From positions 124,001 to 188,000 of the forward strand of contig NZ_JANKHG010000001.1 in NCBI RefSeq assembly GCF_024623725.1: DNA of 64,000 nt, in the 5' to 3' direction. Of the stretch, positions 47,484 to 54,861 are shown in pieces. Below the pieces are notes generated by a model. That model saw nothing but the letters and a program-made list of their open reading frames with translations. It did no database searches and was not told the origin of the DNA. The DNA comes from Limnobacter parvus. Its GTDB lineage: Bacteria > Pseudomonadota > Gammaproteobacteria > Burkholderiales > Burkholderiaceae_B. A program made the translations under genes and the position numbers. Position 1 is the stretch's first letter; every line of letters begins with the position of its first letter.

Positions 47484-48899
47484 TTAGTGGCTCAGGCCCT
47501 TGGGCGGCGCGTCTTTCTTGTTCGGGTCAATTGGCAAGGGGTACAAGGTACCCACGGTCAGCTGATCTTGATCGAAAAAGGTTTGCGCGGCATATTGCAC
47601 TTCCTGGGCAGTCACGGTTTTAATCTGCTCAATCATCCGGTCAATGTCAGTCACCTCAAAACCAATGGTCAGGTTCTGCCCAAGCTCCATGGCCTGCCCG
47701 TACACGGAATCACGCTTGTACACCTGGCTGGCAATCAGCTGGGCTTTCACACGGGCTAGCTCTGCATCGCTCACACCTTCGTCGGCCACCTTCTTCACCT
47801 GAGCCAACAGCGCTTTTTCCAGCGCTTCTACAGTTTGCCCGGGTGCAGGTGCACCATCCAGATAAAACAACGAAGGGCCACGGCCTGTCATGTCGTAACC
47901 AGCCCCCACTTGCAAGGCCACTTTCTGGTTTTGCACCAGTTCGCGGTTCAAACGCGCACCGGAATAACCGTCCAGCACGGCACTTAACACAGCCAGGGAA
48001 TAGGCGTCACGGTCTTTCAACACGTCCACCAGCTTGGGCACCTTGAAACCCATAATCATGTATGGGTTCTCGGCTGGCGCCTTCACCTGCACACGGCGTA
48101 TGCCTTCCTGCTTGGGCTCCACTTGTGGCTTGCGATCTTCCAAAGTTTTAGGCTTCACCTTGCCATAGGTTTTATCAGCCAGGCCCTTCACTTCGGCCGG
48201 TTTCACGCTACCCACCACCACCAGCACCGCATTCTGTGGGGTATACCAGGTGTCGTACCACTTGCGGGCGTCTTGGTAGGTCATGGCTTCCAGGTCGCTC
48301 ATCCAGCCAATCACAGGGTAACGCGTGGGGCTGGCCTGGAAGGCCGTGGCCATGAAGGCCTCGTACAGCTTGCCAGTGGCTTTGTCGTCAGTGCGCCAGC
48401 GGCGCTCTTCCATCACGACCTTGATCTCTTTCTTGAATTCGCTTTCACTAAGGATCAGGTTGGCCATGCGGTCGGCTTCAAGGGCCATTACCTTGCTTAA
48501 GTCTTTGGCTTGAAGCTGCTGGAAATACGCGGTGTAGTCGCGGCTGGTGAAGGCGTTGTCGCGCCCGCCCAGTGCAGCCACAGTTTCAGAAAACTCACCC
48601 ACTTTCAGGGTTTTGGTTTCCTTGAACATCATGTGTTCAAGCACGTGGGCTACACCGGTGGTGCCGTTGTATTCGTCGATGGAACCAGCCTTGTACCACA
48701 CCATGTGCGCCACGGTGGGCGAACGGTGGTCTTCCTTCACCACCACGCGCAAGCCATTGTTCAGCGTGTACTCGGTTACATCCCCATCGGCCGCATGGGC
48801 CACTGGCAATTGAGCAAATGCGAAAATCAAAGCGCTGGTGGCCAATGCCGCCCAATGTTGATTCAATCGCTGATTCAGTTGAAAACCTGTTTTTATCAT
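47484..48899 (-). CDS. M16-family zinc protease, catalytic subunit
   Basis: A 471-residue exported peptidase with a signal peptide (LIFAFAQLPVAHA) and the inverted zinc motif HVLEH at 85-89, with the third ligand Glu in KVVMEERRW about 70 residues on. The C-terminal domain retains YSGARLNRELVQ but in a degenerate form, consistent with completing its active site from the partner subunit encoded next. The substrate is unknown. The gene is divergent from ftsY, a conserved linkage in betaproteobacteria. Confidence 0.92.
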   Translation of the reverse strand: MIKTGFQLNQRLNQHWAALATSALIFAFAQLPVAHAADGDVTEYTLNNGLRVVVKEDHRSPTVAHMVWYKAGSIDEYNGTTGVAHVLEHMMFKETKTLKVGEFSETVAALGGRDNAFTSRDYTAYFQQLQAKDLSKVMALEADRMANLILSESEFKKEIKVVMEERRWRTDDKATGKLYEAFMATAFQASPTRYPVIGWMSDLEAMTYQDARKWYDTWYTPQNAVLVVVGSVKPAEVKGLADKTYGKVKPKTLEDRKPQVEPKQEGIRRVQVKAPAENPYMIMGFKVPKLVDVLKDRDAYSLAVLSAVLDGYSGARLNRELVQNQKVALQVGAGYDMTGRGPSLFYLDGAPAPGQTVEALEKALLAQVKKVADEGVSDAELARVKAQLIASQVYKRDSVYGQAMELGQNLTIGFEVTDIDRMIEQIKTVTAQEVQYAAQTFFDQDQLTVGTLYPLPIDPNKKDAPPKGLSH

Positions 48900-49015
48900 T
48901 CAAGACACCTTTTACAACAAACGTGCGTTTTACGCTCAATGGTAGAATAAGTCATTCAACATCTCGTGGTGAGACAGTCGTTCACACCGCTTAGTTTCCA
49001 CATTTGGAGTTTTAC

Positions 49016-49957
49016 ATGCAGATTCCTGGGCAGAGACAGGACTGGCTTGGTCGTTTGAAATCCGGGTTAACCAAAACCCGTTCCGGCCTTACTTCCATGT
49101 TCACTGGCGAAAAAGTCGACGAGGCTTTTTTCGAAGAAATGGAAGAACGCCTGCTGCTGGCCGATTGCGGCTTGCCCGCCACCGAACTGCTGATGCAGAA
49201 GGTTCGCGACACTGTATACCAAAAGGGCCTGACCAAGCCTGAAGACGTACGCCTGGTGCTACGCGATGCGGTGTTCGACTTGCTACGCCCGCTTGAAACC
49301 AGCATGGGCGTAGACCGTGCCCGCCCGTTGGTGATGATGGTTGTGGGCGTGAATGGCGCCGGCAAAACCACCAGCATTGGCAAACTGGCCAACCACTATG
49401 CTGAAATTGGTTATTCCGTTCTGCTGGCTGCTGGTGACACGTTTCGTGCAGCCGCCCGCGAACAACTCGACGTGTGGGCCCAGCGCAGCAATGTCGACGT
49501 TATTTCTGCCGAGGGCAGCGACCCAGGCGCGGTGGCATTCGATTCCGTTCAGGCGGGAATTTCACGCAACAAACACATCGTAATTTGCGACACCGCAGGC
49601 CGCCTGCCCACCCAACTTCACCTGATGGAAGAATTGAAAAAAATCAAGAAAGTGCTGGGCAAGGCCAAAGTGGATGCGCCGCATGAAATTGTACTCGTGG
49701 TCGATGCCACCAATGGCCAAAACGCCTTGCAACAAATCAAAGCCTTCAACGATGCGCTTACACTGACTGCACTGGTGGTCACCAAACTGGATGGCACAGC
49801 CAAAGGCGGTATTTTGGCAGCCATGAGCATGAGCGCCCGCGTACCCGTGGCCTACATTGGCGTGGGTGAAAAACTTGGCGATTTGCGCCCCTTCAGCCCA
49901 CGTGAATTTGCCAACGCGCTGGTGGGTATAGATACCGATGGAAACCAAACCGCATGA
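49016..49957 (+). CDS. ftsY: signal recognition particle receptor FtsY
   Basis: FtsY docks SRP-ribosome complexes at the membrane. The 313-residue product has the N domain, then the SRP GTPase G domain: GVNGAGKTTSIGKLA (G1), DTFRAAAREQLDVWA, DTAGRLPTQLHLMEEL (G3), TKLDGTAKGG (G4) and IGVGEKLGDLRPF. It lacks the long acidic A domain of E. coli FtsY, as is common outside enterics. The ATG at 49016 has GGAG six bases upstream; a TTG four codons earlier is less likely. ftsE overlaps its stop. Confidence 0.96.
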   Translation: MQIPGQRQDWLGRLKSGLTKTRSGLTSMFTGEKVDEAFFEEMEERLLLADCGLPATELLMQKVRDTVYQKGLTKPEDVRLVLRDAVFDLLRPLETSMGVDRARPLVMMVVGVNGAGKTTSIGKLANHYAEIGYSVLLAAGDTFRAAAREQLDVWAQRSNVDVISAEGSDPGAVAFDSVQAGISRNKHIVICDTAGRLPTQLHLMEELKKIKKVLGKAKVDAPHEIVLVVDATNGQNALQQIKAFNDALTLTALVVTKLDGTAKGGILAAMSMSARVPVAYIGVGEKLGDLRPFSPREFANALVGIDTDGNQTA

Positions 49958-50688
49958 TCCAATTCAAAAACGTCACCTTGAAGTACGGCACGCACGCCGC
50001 CTTAAAGGGCGTGAATTTTCAGTTGCCCAAGGGTTCATTCACATTGCTTGAAGGCCATTCCGGTGCGGGTAAAAGCTCGATTCTTCGGCTGCTGGCCACG
50101 TTCGAGCAACCCAGCAGTGGCGACATTCTGGTGGGCAAAAGCTCGATTGCGCGCCTGAACCGGCGCGAACGTTCCCACTACCGCCGAAGCGTGGGATACA
50201 CCGGGTTTGATGTGGAACTGCTGGAGAACCGCAACTGCTTCGACAATGTGGCGCTGCCTTTGCGGGTGGTGGGTTTGAGTGAAAGTGACATTCAAAGCAG
50301 GGTTAAAGCTGCACTGGCCCGCGTGGGCCTAAGCCACACTGACCGCATGCTGCCCAGCGAGTTATCAGGCGGGCAACAATTGCGTTTGCAAATTGCACGC
50401 GCCGTGGTGAATCGCCCTGCGCTGGTGTTGGCCGATGAACCCACCGCCCAGCTCGATGATGAATCGGCCGCGCGCGTGGTGGGCCTGCTGGAAGAATTCA
50501 ACCGTGCTGGTGTAACAATTATTGTGGCCACCCACGAAGCGCACCGCTTCAACCGCGTAACCCACCGCCTGAAACTGGGCGAAGGTGCCGTGCTGCCAGC
50601 GCCAGCGGATTTGTCGCACAACGGTGGGCGCGAATCAGGTGCCCAATCCTTTTCCAAAGACTTCCTGAACAAGGCCTACGGGGCTTGA
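49954..50688 (+). CDS. ftsE: cell division ATP-binding protein FtsE
   Basis: FtsE is the ATPase of the FtsEX complex, which activates septal peptidoglycan hydrolases rather than transporting a substrate. The 244-residue product has Walker A GHSGAGKSSILRLL, signature LSGGQQLRLQIARA and Walker B LVLADEPTAQLDDE. The segment ELLENRNCFDNVALPLRVVG contains the usual Q-loop-adjacent pattern. It overlaps ftsY by four bases and precedes ftsX. Confidence 0.94.
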   Translation: MIQFKNVTLKYGTHAALKGVNFQLPKGSFTLLEGHSGAGKSSILRLLATFEQPSSGDILVGKSSIARLNRRERSHYRRSVGYTGFDVELLENRNCFDNVALPLRVVGLSESDIQSRVKAALARVGLSHTDRMLPSELSGGQQLRLQIARAVVNRPALVLADEPTAQLDDESAARVVGLLEEFNRAGVTIIVATHEAHRFNRVTHRLKLGEGAVLPAPADLSHNGGRESGAQSFSKDFLNKAYGA

Positions 50689-50709
50689 TCCACTTTTAAG
50701 AGACAACAC

Positions 50710-51618
50710 ATGCGTTGGTTACGTTTGCAGTGGTTTTCAATTTCTGCCGGTTTAAAGCTGTGGCTTGATGAACCGCTCGGCCACCTGTTCAACGCCTTGG
50801 TGCTGGCCATTGCACTGGCCATGCCCTGGACCATTGCTCAGGGCCTCAGCGCCATTGTGCCCAGCATGGACCGCTGGGTGGGCGACCCCGAAATCAGTTT
50901 GTATTTCAAACCCGATGCCGCACTTGATTCCGTGAAAAGTGCCGCTGCACAACTGAAACGCGATTTTGATTTGGACAGCGTCAACATCGTAACGCCCGAA
51001 CAGGCCATGGAACGCCTGCGTACCCAAAGCCAAACGCCCGATTTGGCTGGCGCACTGCCCGAAAACCCGTTGCCCTACACAGTGGTGGTGGTGCTGGAAG
51101 TAGACGCCACCACCGATACAAAAGCCATCGAAGACAAAATTGCGCAGTGGCAAAACTTCACGGGTGTTGAACATGTGCAGTACGACGCACAGTGGGTGCG
51201 CCGCCTGCAATCGGTGTTGAATGGCACGCAGGTTATCGCGATGGCGTTGGCCGTGTTAATTGCTGGCATGGTGCTGGTGGTTACCTTTAACACCGTGCGC
51301 CTACAGCTGATTCGCAACCAGGCTGAAGTGCATGTGTTGAAATCGCTGGGCGCAACCGACACCGAAGTGGGCCGCCCCACCCTGTGGTGGTCAGTCAGCT
51401 TGGCGCTGGTGGCTTTCGGTTTGGCCTACGCGGTGGTCAGTGGTGCCATGGGGCTGGCTGACGACGCAGCCGGCACCTTTATTCGTGAATTCGACCGCGA
51501 CTTCCGCTTCGAACAACCCAGCGGCATTACCGCGCTGGGGCTGATCCTGGTCTGGGTGGTGTTGGTCATGCTGGGTGCTTGGGCTTCCGTGAAAAGCACG
51601 GTGTTGCGTATTCACTAA
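50710..51618 (+). CDS. ftsX: cell division protein FtsX
   Basis: FtsX is the membrane partner of FtsE. The 302-residue product has four predicted membrane helices: about 20-45, and three in the C-terminal half (VIAMALAVLIAGMVLVVTF, LALVAFGLAYAVVSGAM, ALGLILVWVVLVMLGAW). A large periplasmic loop of about 120 residues lies between TM1 and TM2, the part that in characterised systems contacts EnvC-type activators. TRAIN of ftsY-ftsE-ftsX order is standard; rpoH, which follows in enterics, is absent here. Confidence 0.93.
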   Translation: MRWLRLQWFSISAGLKLWLDEPLGHLFNALVLAIALAMPWTIAQGLSAIVPSMDRWVGDPEISLYFKPDAALDSVKSAAAQLKRDFDLDSVNIVTPEQAMERLRTQSQTPDLAGALPENPLPYTVVVVLEVDATTDTKAIEDKIAQWQNFTGVEHVQYDAQWVRRLQSVLNGTQVIAMALAVLIAGMVLVVTFNTVRLQLIRNQAEVHVLKSLGATDTEVGRPTLWWSVSLALVAFGLAYAVVSGAMGLADDAAGTFIREFDRDFRFEQPSGITALGLILVWVVLVMLGAWASVKSTVLRIH

Positions 51619-51662
51619 GCAAGCTGCACTGAGCAACTTGCACGAAGAAGCTTGTTCTACGC

Positions 51663-52610
51663 TCAATAATTCAACACAAAATTACGAACACCTTTCGTCC
51701 ACTCCGGTGGGTTTACGCGAAAGGTGTCCATCAATTTTTTGTTGTTCAACACCGAATACGCAGGGCGTTGCGCAGCAAAATTCATGTCGGCAGTTTTCGC
51801 GCGTTCAATGTTGGGCAAGCGTTCAACAAGGCCTTGCTTGTGCGCATATTCAATGGCGATACACGCGTAATCAAACCATGTGGTTACACCCGCTGCACTG
51901 GCGTGGAAAATTTCACCACTGGGAACTTCTGAAGGGAAGTCGGGCAGAAAAGTCGGGGCCAGTTTTCCTGAAGATTTGTAGCGGTGCATGGCCACAACGC
52001 CCGCCACACTCAAGCCCAACTCTGCCAACCAATTGGCTGGTGTGGGTGCACCAGTTTGATCATCCACAACTTTCAGAGTGTCGCGCTCTTGCGCCAGTTT
52101 AATCATGGTTCTGCAAAAGTTTCCACCACGCTGGCCGTACACCCAACTGGTGCGAAACACCACCCAATTGCCACCAATTTCTTTCAGGTATTTTTCGCCT
52201 TCCAGTTTCGATTTGCCGTACACACTCAGAGGGTTTGTAGCGTCTGTTTCAACATAAGGCTGCGTGGCTTTTCCATCGAACACGTAATCAGTGCTGTAGT
52301 GCACCAGCGGCACGCCTTGCTTCTTGCATTGCTCGGCCAACACACCCACCGCCTTGGCGTTGATGGCATGCGCAAGCTCGCTTTCAGTTTCTGCTTTTTC
52401 TACATTCGTGTATGCGGCGGCGTTGATCACCACATCGGGCCGAACATCTTTCAGCGCATTCACTATTGAATCAGGTTTACTCAGGTCAACTTTGTCGCGG
52501 CCATAAGCCACCAGCGCGTCCATGGTTTCCATCAAGGCGGGTTTGGCGTGTTGAACAAGGGTGTGGCCCAGCTGGCCTTGTGCGCCAAGCACGAGTACGC
52601 GAATTCCCAA
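51663..52610 (-). CDS. rmlD: dTDP-4-dehydrorhamnose reductase
   Basis: RmlD makes dTDP-L-rhamnose, the last step of the pathway. The 315-residue product has the nucleotide motif LGAQGQLGHTLV, the STDYVFDG segment and the SDR catalytic Tyr-Lys in YGKSKLEGE. The start is TTG with AGGAGA eight bases upstream; no ATG fits. It lies 539 bases downstream of rmlB on the same strand, an unusually long gap for these two genes, and appears to have its own promoter. Confidence 0.95.
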   Translation of the reverse strand: MGIRVLVLGAQGQLGHTLVQHAKPALMETMDALVAYGRDKVDLSKPDSIVNALKDVRPDVVINAAAYTNVEKAETESELAHAINAKAVGVLAEQCKKQGVPLVHYSTDYVFDGKATQPYVETDATNPLSVYGKSKLEGEKYLKEIGGNWVVFRTSWVYGQRGGNFCRTMIKLAQERDTLKVVDDQTGAPTPANWLAELGLSVAGVVAMHRYKSSGKLAPTFLPDFPSEVPSGEIFHASAAGVTTWFDYACIAIEYAHKQGLVERLPNIERAKTADMNFAAQRPAYSVLNNKKLMDTFRVNPPEWTKGVRNFVLNY

Positions 52611-52664
52611 AGCAAAGTTCTCCTGAAAACTGTTGGAGTAGTTTAACTGAACCGCGCGAGTTGC

Positions 52665-52693
52665 AATCTATCGTTAGTTCGAATCATGCTCAA
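52665..52693 (-). promoter_or_regulatory. candidate sigma-70 promoter of rmlD
   Basis: On the minus strand, TTGAGC (52688-52693), a 17-base spacer and TAGATT (52665-52670) lie 55 bases upstream of the TTG start. The tandem 16-base repeat begins within the -35 box. Confidence 0.4.
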
Positions 52694-52723
52694 TCAGCGC
52701 GAGCCCCAATCAGCGCGAGTCCC
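52692..52723. repeat. tandem 16-bp direct repeat
   Basis: Two adjacent units, AATCAGCGCGAGCCCC and AATCAGCGCGAGTCCC, differ at one base. They lie immediately upstream of the candidate rmlD promoter, so a binding site is possible. Confidence 0.7.
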
Positions 52724-52834
52724 GACCACTCGCCTGAAAACCTGTTGATCCCTTTTTGAATATCACACTTACTCAACACGCTCGACAAAACTGATGGTCG
52801 AGCATGTTGCCGGCCTTGCCCGGACGTGGCGTGT

Positions 52835-52880
52835 GAATTCAAACGGGCAGGTTTTCTTAAAGGCGAAGTGGTCGGAACAT
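52835..52880 (+). repeat. intergenic repeat, copy A
   Basis: First of three diverged copies of an approximately 45-base element. Shared core here reads GAATTCAAACGGGCAGG, then TTTTCTT, GAAGTG and CGGAACA. It aligns with the reverse complement of copy B at 20 of 24 bases in its first half. Confidence 0.6.
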
Positions 52881-52967
52881 CGCTGCTGATTGGGACTGAA
52901 CTTGCAGCGCGCTACACATTGTGGCGGTTCGCCTGTGCGGGTTTAAGCCAACTTGGTAGCGGGTTTG

Positions 52968-53010
52968 CTTGTTCCGCACTTCAAGAAAACCGCCCCGTTT
53001 GAGTTTATTT
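52968..53010 (-). repeat. intergenic repeat, copy B (inverted)
   Basis: Second copy, in the opposite orientation. Read on the minus strand it gives AAATAAACTCAAACGGGG, then CGGTTTTCTTGAAGTGCGG and AACAAG. With copy C it forms a large imperfect palindrome: GCGGTTTTC and AGTGCGGAACAAG are exact in both, separated by four extra bases in B. Confidence 0.7.
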
Positions 53011-53032
53011 GCAGCGTTCGGCCCCAAGCCGA

Positions 53033-53068
53033 CACCAAACTCGGCCCGCTTTTTTGCCGAGTTCGGTG
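53033..53068. other. strong hairpin at the apex of the B-C palindrome
   Basis: CACCAAACTCGGC (53033-53045) and GCCGAGTTCGGTG (53056-53068) pair over 13 positions with one mismatch. The loop contains six T on the plus strand. A smaller hairpin, TCGGC/GCCGA (53018-53032), lies next to it. No T-run follows the stem on either strand, so it is not a standard terminator. Confidence 0.6.
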
Positions 53069-53074
53069 AGCAAG

Positions 53075-53118
53075 AATAAATTCAAAAAGGGACTAAGCGG
53101 TTTTCAGTGCGGAACAAG
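53075..53118 (+). repeat. intergenic repeat, copy C
   Basis: Third copy, same orientation as A: AATAAATTCAAAAAGGG, then GCGGTTTTCAGTGCGGAACA. It ends 32 bases before the rmlB stop codon. The whole 52611-53149 interval (539 bases) holds no gene I can support; it contains the tandem repeat, copies A-C and the hairpins. Confidence 0.7.
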
Positions 53119-53149
53119 TGAACCACGCCGGGTTGGCAACATAACGCGC

Positions 53150-54178
53150 TCACCGCGTCGCTGTCACCTCATCCACCCATGCCTGGCTCGCCAAATACCA
53201 CTGCACGGTTTTCCGAATGCCAGTCTCGAAAGTTTCCACCGGCTTCCAACCCAACTCGCGTTCAATTTTTCGCGCATCAATTGCGTAGCGCCGATCATGC
53301 CCCGGGCGGTCGGTGACAAACGCAATCTGCGATGAATATGAAACACCATCGGCACGCGGTTGTAACTCATCGAGCAAACTACAAATCAGCTTCACAACAT
53401 CCAGGTTTGCTTTCTCGTTCCATCCACCAATGTTGTAGGTCTCGCCGCAAACGCCTAGCTCAAGCACGGCGCGAATTCCGCGCGTGTGGTCTTCAACATA
53501 CAACCAGTCGCGAATTTGCTGGCCATCGCCATACACAGGCAGTTGCCTTCCATTCAATGCATTCGCAATGCAAAGTGGAATCAGTTTTTCGGGAAAGTGG
53601 TACGGCCCATAATTGTTGCTGCAGTTGGTGGTCAGCACAGGTAAACCATAGGTGTGGTGCCATGCGCGCACCAAGTGGTCACTGGCCGCTTTGCTGGCGG
53701 CGTAAGGGCTGTTGGGTTCGTACCGGTTGGTCTCTGAAAATGGAGCGTCGGTTGCGCTTAGCGTGCCGTACACCTCGTCGGTGCTCACATGCAAAAAACG
53801 AAAGGCATTTTTCTCTTCACCGCCCAAATCATTGAAGTACTCACGCGCACATTCCAGCAAGCGATAAGTGCCCACCACATTGGTTTCAATGAATGCACCT
53901 GGCCCCAGAATAGATCGGTCCACATGGCTTTCCGCAGCAAAATTCAAAACCGCGCGTGGCTTGTATTCGGCGAAAATTGCACGCACGGCATCCGTGTCGC
54001 CAATTGAGGCATGCACGAACGTATGGGCAGGATTCGCCATGACAGGCCCAAGCGTGCTTAGATGCCCGGCGTAGGTCAGCGCATCCAGGCTGACAACTGG
54101 TTCTGCGCTGTGCTCAAAATGTTGCCGCACAAAGCACGAACCAATAAAACCTGCCGATCCGGTTACTAGTAAAGTCAT
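53150..54178 (-). CDS. rmlB: dTDP-glucose 4,6-dehydratase
   Basis: RmlB performs the second step of dTDP-rhamnose synthesis. The 342-residue product has the NAD motif [13 protein letters not shown], the catalytic Asp-Glu pair in [11 protein letters not shown], and the SDR Tyr-Lys in [17 protein letters not shown]-terminal [21 protein letters not shown] is typical. It is the 5'-most rml gene of the minus-strand pair rmlB/rmlD and is divergent from a small lipoprotein gene. Confidence 0.96.
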   Translation of the reverse strand: MTLLVTGSAGFIGSCFVRQHFEHSAEPVVSLDALTYAGHLSTLGPVMANPAHTFVHASIGDTDAVRAIFAEYKPRAVLNFAAESHVDRSILGPGAFIETNVVGTYRLLECAREYFNDLGGEEKNAFRFLHVSTDEVYGTLSATDAPFSETNRYEPNSPYAASKAASDHLVRAWHHTYGLPVLTTNCSNNYGPYHFPEKLIPLCIANALNGRQLPVYGDGQQIRDWLYVEDHTRGIRAVLELGVCGETYNIGGWNEKANLDVVKLICSLLDELQPRADGVSYSSQIAFVTDRPGHDRRYAIDARKIERELGWKPVETFETGIRKTVQWYLASQAWVDEVTATR

Positions 54179-54317
54179 GGTGATTCAGTAGAATGCTTAG
54201 AATGAAACCTGCAATAAAAAAGCACACAATAAGTCACAATATCAAAAATTGTGCACAAAAGCGGCTCTTCGCTTATTACCGGCAACACCCCACTTTTCAT
54301 TTAAATAGGGACAGAAC

Positions 54318-54719
54318 ATGACTATCCGCGGAAATTCTTTCACACGCATCGGTTTTATCGCGATTTGTTCTTCATTGGCGGCAGCCTGTGTAGCAGTGGC
54401 ACCGATGCCAAACAAGGAAAACGCCGACTCGCAAAGCAGCGCCACATCGGCCAGCATGTGCAACATTGAAGGCAAACAGGAACAAGATCTTTCAGACGGC
54501 ACCACGATTGCCAAAGTCAGCCAGTCGTGCGAAGAAACCGTGATCTACATCGAGAATCAGCACAAAGAACATCCAAAACGATGCCGGGTATTAATCGGCA
54601 ATCAAGCCACCGAACTGTACATCATGCCCGGTAACAATCGCACCCTTACTCAAACCGGCCCGGTTGAGCGAAACACCGTTCAAATTGGCTGCATCAATGA
54701 CTGGAATCGCACCAAATAG
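54318..54719 (+). CDS. small lipoprotein of unknown function
   Basis: A 133-residue predicted lipoprotein: hydrophobic RIGFIAICSSLAAAC places the lipidated Cys at 24. The mature part is short and polar, with four further Cys (CNIEG, SCEET, RCRVL, GCIND) that could form two disulfides, and no recognisable domain. GGGACAG precedes the ATG. It is flanked by rmlB and the PAS-chemoreceptor gene; neither explains it. Confidence 0.68.
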   Translation: MTIRGNSFTRIGFIAICSSLAAACVAVAPMPNKENADSQSSATSASMCNIEGKQEQDLSDGTTIAKVSQSCEETVIYIENQHKEHPKRCRVLIGNQATELYIMPGNNRTLTQTGPVERNTVQIGCINDWNRTK

Positions 54720-54727
54720 ATGCACAA

Positions 54728-54787
54728 AGGGCCGGTCGATTGGCCCTACCCAAGGGGGTTAGTCCGAATTGAGGGGGGTTTGCCCTC
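54728..54787. other. paired hairpins and G-rich dyad before the PAS-chemoreceptor gene
   Basis: AGGGCC/GGCCCT (54728-54747) forms a 6-bp stem right after the lipoprotein stop, and GAGGG/CCCTC (54771-54787) a second. Between them TACCCAAGGGGGTTA (54747-54761) is an imperfect dyad. No T-run follows, so termination is weak at best. An operator for a response regulator is possible but unproven. Confidence 0.35.
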
Positions 54788-54861
54788 CTGATTTGCAATT
54801 GGCCACCGGCAGGCTTGCTCCAGAATGAAATCATTCAATTGGTGTCTTCTGGAGTATCAGC

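Noticed and set aside
52951-52966. GGTAGCG word resembling part of an ops element for RfaH
   Set aside because: It lacks the leading GGC, is on the plus strand while rmlB/rmlD are on the minus strand, and lies within repeat copy flanks.
54800-54861. Possible sigma-54 promoter (TGGC ... TTGCT) before the heme-PAS chemoreceptor
   Set aside because: The GG-to-GC spacing is 14 bases, four too many for a -24/-12 promoter.
54720-54861. Possible riboswitch (paired hairpins) upstream of the PAS-chemoreceptor
   Set aside because: I tested it by eye against the c-di-GMP class I motif and found none of the conserved bases; kept only as low-confidence hairpins.
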